Shown: positions 55,830 through 64,000 of the stretch, in pieces
How positions within the stretch are numbered: position 1 is the first letter of the stretch
How the letters are laid out: each line of letters opens with the position of its first letter
NCBI RefSeq assembly: GCF_050436995.1
Contig: NC_134745.1
Coordinates: 310,001-374,000 of the forward strand
DNA from: Anticarsia gemmatalis
Lineage: Eukaryota > Arthropoda > Insecta > Lepidoptera > Erebidae
Length of the DNA stretch: 64,000 nt
Direction: 5' to 3'
Translations under genes and position numbers: made by a program
Notes under the pieces: model-generated
What the model saw: the letters and a program-made list of their open reading frames with translations, nothing else
What the model was told of the DNA's origin: nothing
The model's database searches: none

Positions 55830-57165
55830 ATAAAGATCATAGGTTAACTTTTATATGTATTTAAAAGTCCTTTCCGAATTGAGTTTTCTGTTTAAAAATA
55901 ATACAGCCGATTTTTTATTCTTCACCGAATTTTTACGCCTGAATTTATTTTTCGTCTGGTACTAACTCACTATTATATTATTCAACTTTAAACATAATAG
56001 TATATTTATCTTTCTATACCTTCTGTATAATTGTATTTTTTTCTTTTTTGATAATTAGTAATAGTTTAGTTGAGTATAACACCATATTAATTAAAAATTA
56101 TATAGTCTACTGAGTAAAGAATTTTTAAAGTATTTGCTCTTTCTTCTTTTGCGTCAAATTGGCTGAACCAACTTGTATCTGGCAACTACATATGGAGCCG
56201 GCTGGCATATACTGATAATATAATAATATCTCAATATTAAAGAATCGAGCGTTCACTAGTGAATAGTAATCGCTATCGACAAAAGCATATATCAGACAGA
56301 AAACAATATGCATCCAATTCGTATTCTGTTCTGATCCACAACTCACGATATATCCACATTTCCTCATCCACAAATTGTAGGAGCCACCGGCAGCTGGCGA
56401 ACCGATCATTTTCAAATATCATATTACGAACATACATAATACATTAGAGGCAACGAAACAAAAAGAAGGAAAGAATAATCGATCAGATCATTATTGTTAA
56501 TCGCACCATCGAATATATTTTTTCCCGTTGACTTTTCCTTATGGCAGCGCTTTGACGGGTGAAAAAGCTGTGATTCTCGCAATTGTTTTGTAAATTCTTT
56601 GCTTAATGACCGCTTTTTGTTTTGAAATGACCGTGGAATTTTGAAGGCTTAAATGGAATTAAATTTTTGAATAAGTAATTTGAGTGATGTTGACAGAATA
56701 TTACAGTACAACACTATGAAGAGATCAAACTGCTGTTGCAAGAGAAATAATAAATTGTCGAGAATCTAATCTAAATCACGTGGTGCATAGTAGCGTTAAG
56801 ACTACGTCACCCAGTAATCTACGTGGGTCACAAAATTACCTCAAATCCACTATTCAAACAAAGAGATCAAACAAAAAACCCTTTCAAAATAGAATTTCTA
56901 TCGAGATTTGGAACAAAATTGTTTGTCACGAGTATGTCAAACAATTCGTTCTACCTGAATTCGAAGATCCCTACATTGAAACGTGGATGCTTACACACAT
57001 GAATGGGCAAATCCTTTCGTTCCACATATTAAATAAGGAAGCTGCCAGTCGAGTGTAGCAATGAGCCCTAAGTAGGGTCCATATCCCAACATTGTCCAAA
57101 CGAGGCGACCTTAGCTATTTTGACCTAAATATATAAAATACTCTAATAAGTATTAGATATAGTTT
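55830..57165. other. No gene recognised
   Basis: AT-rich. A 92-codon plus frame at 56780-57058 begins at GTG and gives a polar product with no recognisable domain; it is treated as unproven. Confidence 0.45.
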
Positions 57166-57169
57166 CGGA

Positions 57170-57415
57170 CCTCCACTGTGACGCAGTCGTTAGTGTATCT
57201 GACTGCTGACCATAAGGTCCCGATTCTCGGGTTGAGCAGTATTTATATTTTTTAATGTACAGAATATTTATCAATAAAGGCTCGCAGTTAGGTGTGGGTT
57301 CCAGTATATAGAAAAGATCCTTCTTACATGGCGCTAACATTTTTAGTGGTAAAACGTAGATGTATTGGTGCCCTGTGCCTCTGCCTACACCTTTCGGGTA
57401 TAACAAGTGTGATAT
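57170..57415 (+). mobile_element. tRNA-derived SINE (SINE-2)
   Basis: Starts with an A-box-like CACTGTGACGCAGTCGTTAG, followed by TGACTGCTGACCATAAGGTC and CGATTCTCGGGTTGAGCAG in the B-box position. It ends with TCTGCCTACACCTTTCGGGT and ATAACAAGTGTGAT. Body order matches 14640-14885 and 26170-26400, with a foreign-looking middle. Confidence 0.7.
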
Positions 57416-57419
57416 ACTA

Positions 57420-58440
57420 GTTCAGTGCTTCAGCTTTTCAATTTGACAGGATCAGTTTTATCACACTTAGAGACGAGTCCAATTATTTTAAATCGCTTTT
57501 TATTTGAGATCGTTCGCTGATATTTAATTTTATCGCTGGATTTTTAGGTTTTATGGTTAGGGTTTTATAATTTTAGGTACTTAAATAAGGCTTTTATTTG
57601 GTAGACGTGAGTTGGTTTTACTTAATTTTAATTCTGTTTACTATTTTTATTAGTACAGTCGCGAACAAAAATAGACGTACATTGTCACATTGTCGGTCTT
57701 TTCTTTTTGTGAGAATGTTTCAATAAAATTGTTGCTCTTTGTTAATATTAATTACCCAATAACTGTAAATTTAATTTTAACTAAAAAAATAATAGTATTT
57801 TACAATTTTCATACAAAAAAAATGATGAAAGTAAAAACAGTGTATACATATTTTTGCTTTTCACTGTACTAGTTATTTTACTTATAAAATGTCTATAGTA
57901 ATTAAAATTTTAATTATTTATATTACTATCGTACGTGCCCGTATTAAAAACAAAATAATAATGAATCCTAAATGAGTTGAAATGTAATAATAATTTTAAC
58001 GTACTCGTATTAAATTTTTATTGTTCACATTCGTACATTTTGTCTCGTTGCCAATTCTGCATTATATTGATACAATCTGATATGAAATATTTTAATATAA
58101 GGCTCATATATTTATGAATCCAATTAAAACACTATCGTTGACTATCAATAATCTCACGAGGGCTGCTAAAATAAAAAGCAAAATATTTATAAATATTAAT
58201 TTTGTTTTTTGATGATATAGAGATAAATTGCGCACATTAATGACTTAAAGATGAATGTACAATGATATAAACTATCAATATAACAAAGTATAAATAAAAA
58301 AATTAAATCCCTTAGTTTTTGGCTGAAATAGTAACAAATATAAAAACATTAATACATTTTTACAAACTTTCGGATATAAATTTGATTCGTTTATATTTAC
58401 AGGACTACAAAAATACAAAATGGAATCGAAGTATCAACCA
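57420..58440. other. No gene recognised
   Basis: Very AT-rich with long T/A runs. Confidence 0.5.
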
Positions 58441-58447
58441 AAAGCAA

Positions 58448-58535
58448 GGTAAGGTTTTGGCCAGTATGGTGGACTTAGGCCCAACTCCTTCCTCAATGCC
58501 CACTGCAGAGCAGTGGGACAGTAATAGGTATAAAA
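58448..58535 (+). repeat. Repeat fragment, GCCAGTATGGTGGACTTAGGCC type
   Basis: TTGGCCAGTATGGTGGACTT, then GGCCCAACTCC and GCAGAGCAGTGGGACAGTAA. This is the fullest copy in the window of the repeat seen at 12030 and 33408. Confidence 0.6.
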
Positions 58536-58539
58536 AAGC

Positions 58540-59485
58540 ATGTTATATGAACGAAATACATGAAATAGCAGTTTCATAAACGAATATAGCTAAGTATTCG
58601 TTTTAAAATTGCTATAATAACTCCAATACCGCCTTAAGCCGACGTCTGGCACGAACTTAACGATAATGCACTGTGTTGGGGTCAAAATATCAGTTAAAAA
58701 GAATCGATGATCATAAATACTGAAGTTGATGACCTTTGCCACTAAGTTTCAAGATAAAATTCGAAAACGTTTAGTTCGCGTTTGTTTTGCGACTTCTTAT
58801 AACAATACTAGATGTCCCATGGTAGTATTTGGGAGGTTTATTACTAAAAAACTAAGCTATTTTAAGGACTTTTGACTTGTTGTACTTGGACATAACAGTT
58901 GACTATTTATTATGAAATATCAACTTTGTTTGTGACTTTTATATTGTAACGTAAGAATTAATCTGCAGACTATAAAATTTGTTCCACTGATTCACTATCA
59001 CTTGACTAAAGTAGCGATTGTCCCCACAATTCTATGAATAACAAGAAAAAATATATTAAGATCAGCCGGCGCAGCATATGTTATTCCATAAAATCTACTT
59101 TTTAAGTAAATGTAAAGGACGGAGAACGTGGACGCACGCATAATATCCAGCGTTTGAAATCTTTCGAAATTAGAGACATAGTGCCTACAACTAGTTACCA
59201 TCATAATGAGCATTTAATTGGAGAAACAACTATTCTTATAAGTCATTTGGTAGAGCTTATCAAATATCCAATGTTAGTATCGAACAGGATCCAACTAATT
59301 CCTTAATCCACACACACGCGCGTATCGAGACAGTGTACTAACACAATTAGTTCGTGAACATGCTCCTCTGATCGCAACTGTACCGAACAAGGCGCTTCAA
59401 TGTCGTTAGCTTCTCAACTGATTGTCAACTAAACAACCCTTATCTGCGAGTTATCGTGGATTATTATTTTGACACAGTTAACTTT
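58540..59485. other. No gene recognised
   Basis: AT-rich. Nothing identifiable. Confidence 0.5.
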
Positions 59486-59489
59486 TCTT

Positions 59490-59690
59490 TTGACACCTCC
59501 CGCACTAATTGCTCTTGTGTCGCGGAAACTTTTACAAACACACAAACAACGGACACAAAGCACAACCAGATCCGAAACAATCATTTATGGATCGCATAAA
59601 TAATTGTGCCTTGTGGGAATCGAACCTACGACCTCCCGACGCAATGGTAGCTGCGTGGTGACCGTAACCACCGCGCCACGGAGGCAGTCA
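59490..59690 (-). mobile_element. tRNA-derived SINE (SINE-1), best copy
   Basis: The minus strand has A box TGGCGCGGTGG (59668-59678) and a B-box block GTAGGTTCGATTCCCACAAG (59612-59631). The body follows: AATTATTTATGCGATCCATA, GTTTCGGATCTGGTTGTGCT, TTGTGTCCGTTGTTTGTGTG and CACAAGAGCAATTAGTGCGG. The same family occurs at 8380 and 43820. Confidence 0.85.
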
Positions 59691-59699
59691 AGAAAGTAA

Positions 59700-60125
59700 C
59701 TTACTTGACTGAGTTATAAATATTTCGCTAAAATATTTATTTCAAGAATTTGAGGATTGTTGAGGTCCGATAAGCAGTCACTCTATGTAAAATAGTAGAA
59801 GCCAACTTTTACATAGTCTGGACAAAGGATGGACAGAAGTTGATAATTTTATCAAGTATTTTAAAACAACAAATGCCCGCTACTCAGTAGTACCGACAGT
59901 AGAAAATTATGCTACAGTATGTAGCTACATTAAGATACAAACGATGCGTACCTCATATTCCAAATACAACAAGCTATGAACGCCAAGACAGAGAGCTAAT
60001 AAAATTAGTAGTACGGATACGCTCGTCTGATTGTAACTGCATCAAGCTGACGTTCCGACGTTGTTAACTCTATTGATTGTCAACTGTAATGCCTTATCCA
60101 ATTTATGTATGTGCAATGTTATGTA
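59700..60125. other. No gene recognised
   Basis: AT-rich sequence between the SINE and the MITE pair. Confidence 0.5.
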
Positions 60126-60129
60126 CGTA

Positions 60130-60305
60130 CAGTAGCACAATTCTGTAGCAGGAGTCTGTACCACTATCGACTAACTATCGGTAAATTGTGTATGAAAATG
60201 TGATCTGTGCCTTCAACGGGCGCCATTGGAACTATATTGGCAGTACATTTTAAATGTCAATCTTTCGATCCTCGATTGTAGCGTCTGTAGAGAATCGTGC
60301 TACTG
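60130..60305 (-). mobile_element. MITE-A copy 8, with TA target duplication
   Basis: 176 bp, reverse orientation. Starts CAGTAGCACAATTCTGTAG and ends TAGAGAATCGTGCTACTG. TA is present immediately on both sides (60128-60129, 60306-60307). Internal blocks include CAACGGGCGCC, GGCAGTACATTTTAAATGTC and TCGATCCTCGATTG. Confidence 0.9.
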
Positions 60306-60321
60306 TATCGTCTGGATTGTG

Positions 60322-60457
60322 ACCGAAAGTTTGACATTTAAAATGTACAGCCAAAATAATTCTTACGGTGCCCGATAGAGGCGCTAAACCGATTTTCGTG
60401 TAAAATTTCTCGAAAGCCAGCCGGTTGTCGGTACTCGATAGTAGTAGAGAAAAGCTG
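60322..60457 (+). mobile_element. MITE-A copy 9, left end missing
   Basis: Forward copy 16 bp to the right of copy 8: AAGTTTGACATTTAAAATGT, GGTGCCCGATAGAGGCGCTA, AGCCAGCCGGTTGTCGGTAC and TCGATAGTAGTAGAGAAAAG. Together they form a large inverted pair. Confidence 0.85.
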
Positions 60458-60459
60458 AT

Positions 60460-61125
60460 ATTTAGGTTCGTGTTCAACTTAGTGTATGCAATACAGCTCG
60501 TAAAGTACTAAGTAAGAATTAATGGGGTATTAACATTTTCTTCGGCTTATAATTATATATGCCTACGATTTTTGGATCAAACAATTATTTATAAAATGTA
60601 GGTCAAAATAAAGAGGTGAACTACCATAAAAATATTTTTTTTTAATAATAAAAACACACAGTATTGTAAGAAAGTCAGTATTCAACACGTAATTTGGTGA
60701 AATAATTAAAAAAATAATCTGGTATTGTGCTATCGTCTCATAAAAATAAATTAAACGAGTGTATTTTCAACCTTAAAAGAACTATTTTAAATTATAATTA
60801 ATATTCTAAATATAAGTCATCATAAATTATAAAAATAAAATTAATTAATTCACCGTGTTAGTCGCGTGTTTGTAAAAATATAACTCCATAAGCTTTCCGA
60901 TGCTGTTATACTATTTCACTATTTTTATTACATACAGGTAAAATTATATTGCAAATTTATTTTCCGTCACTTGTAGCGTGCACTTCGATAGTATCGAGCT
61001 GTTATCGTTCAAATGTCAAAACTTCGATAGCTTTTTTAATTATTTTATTTTATATATTTTACTGTATACAGTTTATCTTCATAGTGATGTGTGTTATCGA
61101 TACCACTTGAGCACTATGAACAAAA
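60460..61125. other. No gene recognised
   Basis: AT-rich. Around 60985-61035 GATAGTATCGAGCTG and TTCAAATGTCAAAACTTCGA faintly echo MITE-A. Confidence 0.45.
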
Positions 61126-61132
61126 TTCTACA

Positions 61133-61178
61133 CTAGGGGCGGCGGCCAGTTTCATTGAAAATTGGCCGCCGCCCCTAG
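61133..61178. repeat. GC-rich 46-nt hairpin
   Basis: CTAGGGGCGGCGGCCA (61133-61148) pairs exactly with TGGCCGCCGCCCCTAG (61163-61178). Pairing continues for three more A:T pairs after one mismatch. It is strikingly GC-rich in AT-rich surroundings. Confidence 0.88.
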
Positions 61179-61479
61179 ACGAATATCGGCCAGGAGGACT
61201 TTATTACTATTAGTTTATCGATAATCCCATATCCATGTTTAAGCTGTTCTATTGAATTTTGACACAAGGTTCTGTAGTTGCGGTAATTTGCAAAAAGAGG
61301 GTTGATTACTTCGTCATTGTACTCAATTTTTGTCTTTTTTGCTTCTTTCCTTAGTTAATTTATCCTCTTCATTAAGGGAACTAAAAATAATAATATTCTA
61401 GCACAAAGAATTCTTCAAAACTGGCCGAAAACCTCAAAAACATGAGCAATATTAACATAAAACAGTGATGTTCCGTTAT

Positions 61480-62045
61480 TTTTAACGAGGCTGTAGATGG
61501 AGGCTCAAAGGATGGGCTCCGAATGTAGCCTTCTTTGACACGGCTTCTTTACTGGCGCGTAAATTGCTCGGCCGACGCCGCGTAATCAACCGCTGGACTT
61601 AGGGCAACCACCGACGGGAAAGGATTTGTTGTGGATTGAAAATTTTACTGACTAAAACTGGAGGAATATGTGTCAAAATGTATGTTACCACACACAAGTT
61701 GTAAGTTTTAATTTAGCTTCACAGATCTTATATTAAGTTAAGTAAATCTTTACACCGTGAAATTATAATTCTTGTATTTTGAAGTCGTCGAATGTGAAAA
61801 CAATTGTGAATTATTGCAATTGATTCCCACGCACGTTTGAAGCTGTTTTTGGATTAGCGTGTAAAGGAACATAAAATATTTTGACTCAAACTAAATCAAC
61901 CATAACGTGTGAAGTAGCGTGTAAGGTGCGCGTGGCAGCCCTACACAACGTCCACCTTATGTTAATCTGCAGAAGGACGATGAAGGCTAAATTGCAACAG
62001 CGCGATGATAAATTGTGCGGTAAATAGAAATGGCGCATGCAACGC
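61480..62045. promoter_or_regulatory. Candidate conserved non-coding block beside LTR element
   Basis: Two repeat-free, CpG-containing stretches (61500-61630 and 61905-62040) carry GATGATAAATTGTGCGG, GGCGCATGCAACGC, TTGCTCGGCCGACGCCGCG and TTAATCTGCAG. No frame of note. Conservation is a guess from composition. The LTR begins only about 20 bases from its right edge. Confidence 0.22.
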
Positions 62046-62059
62046 TTTTATATATATTA

Positions 62060-62189
62060 TGTATTAATAAAATACGAGCATTACGTGTTTGATATATTTA
62101 TTGACAGAGAATGCCAAATCGTTATATGATTAATATATGGCATCTACCATAGAGTAGAAGGAGTTTAGGTGGAGTTTAGGTTCACCACA
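62060..62189 (-). repeat. Putative 3' LTR, about 130 bp
   Basis: On the minus strand it would start TGTGGTGAACCTAAACTCC directly after the polypurine tract and end GCTCGTATTTTATTAATACA, giving TG...CA termini. AATAAA lies about 50 bases before the proposed end. The right (5') edge is well supported by the polypurine tract. The far edge is inferred, because the partner LTR lies outside the window. Such a short LTR fits some insect gypsy lineages. Confidence 0.55.
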
Positions 62190-62201
62190 TTTCTCCCCTC
62201 C
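62190..62201 (-). other. Polypurine tract
   Basis: The minus strand reads GAGGGGAGAAA directly before TGTGG, the usual plus-strand DNA priming site at the edge of a 3' LTR. Confidence 0.75.
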
Positions 62202-62208
62202 TAACCTC

Positions 62209-64000
62209 TTAGCTGTTCTGCTGAATATAAGATGCAGCCAACACCTGGTTGAGGTGTCGGCGCCAGACATCGCCGTTGTCGGTGCGGATCTCATAATGAA
62301 GTCGGCCTAGACGTCTTGTGATAGTACCAAACTGCCAATGGTGCTTAGCACTCGTGTAGTCACGGGCCTGTACTCGTTCGCCGACTTCCAACTGTCTGAC
62401 CTTGATCTCTTGATGTTTCGATGTAGTTTTTTTATGGGTGTTTCTAAACATGCAGTGTAATGCTGTTCGAACTTCTCTTCCAAACATTAACTGATAAGGT
62501 GTCTGACCATTCAAGTTTGGTGTCCGTCTGAGGCGAGTTTTTACCATGACAAGTTTCTCTTGAAGATTACCCCTTTCTCCCTCTAAGCTTCGTAAGATTC
62601 TCTTGACTGTTTGTACGTATCGTTCAGCTTGTCCATTGGTTGCAGGGTGGTATGGAGCAGAGGTTTTGTGCGAAATCATACAGTCTTTTAGAAATTTTTC
62701 GAACTCTCCCGATACGAATTGTCGGCCATTGTCTGAGACAAGGAGTAGAGGTGTTCCATAGGTGCAAAATAGTTCTTTCAATTTTTGGATGCACCAAGAG
62801 CTTGTCGTTGATTTAGTAGGTATAATCTCTGTCCATTTCGAAAATGCGTCTACAACTATTAAAAGATAGTATCCGTAAACAGGTCCGGCAAAATCAATAT
62901 GAAGCCTTTGCCAGGGGCCCTTTGGGTGTTCCCAGTGGTGTAGTGGTGCTTTCTCTGGTTCATTTTGTTGTAATCTACATGTTCTACAGGACTTAACTTT
63001 TGTTTCGATATCATTGTCAATTCCTTTCCAGTATACAAAACTGCGGGCCAGTAGCTTCATTTTCACAATGCCCGGGTGACCGAGGTGTAGTTCGTCCAGC
63101 ACTCGTTCGCGTAATGTTTTTGGGATTAAGACTCGCGTTCCTCTTAGTATACATCCATCTTGTAAAGTAAATTCATTATCATTGTAACCGAGCGTTTTAA
63201 GTGATCGGCCAGTTTGTAATGCGAGTACTAATGGTGTATAATCGGAATCAATACTTGTCTCTTTCGCTATGATATTTGGGTTGACATCAATGGTATGTAT
63301 TTGTTGAAGTTGAAAGCTGTAATTCTGGTCCATTTTGTTTGCCTTTGTGTTTTCTACTGGGAACCTGGATAGGTAATCTGCATTTGAGTTGTTAGGCGAA
63401 GTTCTGTATTCAATGTTGTAGTCAAATCCAGATAAGAAATGAGCGTAGTGGAATAATCGCATTGTACTCATTGCTGGTAACGTTTGATGTGGGTGGAAAA
63501 TTATTGTCAGTGGTTTATGGTCTGTCACTAGGATAAATTTTCTACCGTAACAATAATAAAAGAACTTCTTCAATCCCCAGTATATGGCAGTAGCTTCTTT
63601 GTCAATTTGGCTGTACTTCTTCTCGCTATCCGATAGTGTTCTGGAAGCGAATGCTATCGGTCTTTCTGATCCATCTGGGAGTCTATGTGATAGTACTGCT
63701 CCGATTCCCAGTGGAGATGCGTCTGTTGCAAGAACCAAGGGCCTCTTGGGATCAAAATGTATAAGTACTCTTTCGCTTAGAATTTCTTTTTTAATGTGTA
63801 TAAAGCTCTGTTCGCATTCTGTAGACCATCGAAAACTAGATTCTTTCTTGAGTAAGTTGTTCAGTGGATTCGTGATCGATGATAGGTTGGGTATAAATTT
63901 GTTGTAAAAATTTGCCATTCCAAGAAATGTCCTCAATTCTGCGGTGTTGACTGGGCGTTCTGTTTTAATTATTGCGTTAATCTTTTCTCTGTTTTTGTGT
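62209..64000 (-). CDS. pol: Gypsy Pol, C-terminal part: RT end, RNase H, integrase
   Basis: The frame is open from the window edge to TAA at 62209, 596 or so codons without a break. Residues here count from TTG 63936, which is internal and not a start. RT end: RTFLGMANFYNKF (2-14). RNase H about 65-190: D72 in LATDAS, E114, D139, D187. Integrase zinc region H284/H287 and C317/C320. Core D348, D402, E438, an exact DD35E spacing. A GPY/F-like module follows near 520-565. All catalytic residues visible are present, so the copy may be recent and potentially active if its unseen half is intact. It lacks any envelope domain. Confidence 0.95.
   Translation of the reverse strand, partial: HKNREKINAIIKTERPVNTAELRTFLGMANFYNKFIPNLSSITNPLNNLLKKESSFRWSTECEQSFIHIKKEILSERVLIHFDPKRPLVLATDASPLGIGAVLSHRLPDGSERPIAFASRTLSDSEKKYSQIDKEATAIYWGLKKFFYYCYGRKFILVTDHKPLTIIFHPHQTLPAMSTMRLFHYAHFLSGFDYNIEYRTSPNNSNADYLSRFPVENTKANKMDQNYSFQLQQIHTIDVNPNIIAKETSIDSDYTPLVLALQTGRSLKTLGYNDNEFTLQDGCILRGTRVLIPKTLRERVLDELHLGHPGIVKMKLLARSFVYWKGIDNDIETKVKSCRTCRLQQNEPEKAPLHHWEHPKGPWQRLHIDFAGPVYGYYLLIVVDAFSKWTEIIPTKSTTSSWCIQKLKELFCTYGTPLLLVSDNGRQFVSGEFEKFLKDCMISHKTSAPYHPATNGQAERYVQTVKRILRSLEGERGNLQEKLVMVKTRLRRTPNLNGQTPYQLMFGREVRTALHCMFRNTHKKTTSKHQEIKVRQLEVGERVQARDYTSAKHHWQFGTITRRLGRLHYEIRTDNGDVWRRHLNQVLAASYIQQNS

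Larger units (their letters stand above)
62060..64000 (-). mobile_element. Ty3/gypsy LTR retrotransposon, 3' part
   Basis: The minus-strand element enters from the right edge with pol, stops, and passes within about 20 bases into the polypurine tract and 3' LTR. There is no room for an env gene. The integrase zinc region (GHPGIVKMKLLARS) suggests the mag-like/K02A2.6-like group of gypsy elements, by recall only. Gag, protease, most of the RT and the 5' LTR lie outside the window. Confidence 0.9.

Noticed and set aside
56780..57058. 92-codon plus frame
   Set aside because: GTG start, no domain, no splice context; left as unproven.
59600..59690. Possible tRNA gene on minus strand
   Set aside because: Same reasoning: a SINE head with body copies elsewhere in the window.
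60250..60477. 75-codon minus frame
   Set aside because: Made of the two MITE-A copies.
62190..62210. Envelope gene downstream of gypsy pol
   Set aside because: Only about 20 bases separate the pol stop from the LTR.
63584..63907. 107-codon plus-strand frame
   Set aside because: Antisense shadow of gypsy pol.

Overview
The window looks like non-coding nuclear DNA from a moth or butterfly (Lepidoptera). It is AT-rich, has no operon structure and no open frame that I can assign to a conserved cellular gene. It is littered with decayed mobile elements of kinds I recognise from lepidopteran genomes: tRNA-headed SINEs, RTE-like LINE tails ending in GTAT repeats, and the dispersed repeat carrying a CCCGCGACTTCGTCC-type motif. 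The insect-type telomere pentamer CCTAA/TTAGG also appears twice, inside mobile elements. The species cannot be fixed from this. No database search was possible, so repeat assignments rest on recalled family patterns plus similarity between copies inside the window.

Layout. 1-13 kb: mostly unrecognised AT-rich DNA, a CpG-rich 11-mer tandem array near 1.1 kb, a few SINE/LINE scraps and one unassigned 109-codon frame near 3.9-4.2 kb. 13-34 kb: a 74-codon ATG frame with a signal-peptide-like start (13139-13363), many SINE and LINE relics, a TG microsatellite (18.4 kb), a LINE 3' end with a TTTGAA tail (22.1-22.55 kb), and a repeat cluster at 27.3-32.2 kb. 34.2-36.2 kb: the best-defined insertion, a 5'-truncated LINE with an uninterrupted RT-RNase H frame, a CCTAA tail and a 13-bp target-site duplication. 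37-49 kb: two more LINE relics, further SINEs and candidate conserved non-coding blocks. 49-56 kb: a 128-bp near-identical inverted repeat, a 466-bp palindromic MITE (52505-52970) and further copies of a short TA-flanked MITE family. 60-64 kb: an inverted pair of that MITE, a GC-rich hairpin, and the 3' end of a Ty3/gypsy LTR retrotransposon on the minus strand (intact RNase H and integrase, then a polypurine tract and a short LTR), which runs off the right edge.

How the parts relate. No pathway is encoded. The two intact coding regions are pieces of retrotransposons: one LINE disabled by 5' truncation, and one gypsy element whose left half lies outside the window. The most distinctive structures are two families of inverted-repeat DNA elements and three isolated, nearly perfect 45-50 nt hairpins. 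Several repeat-free blocks could be conserved regulatory DNA, but only cross-species alignment could show that. I found no convincing new multi-gene system.
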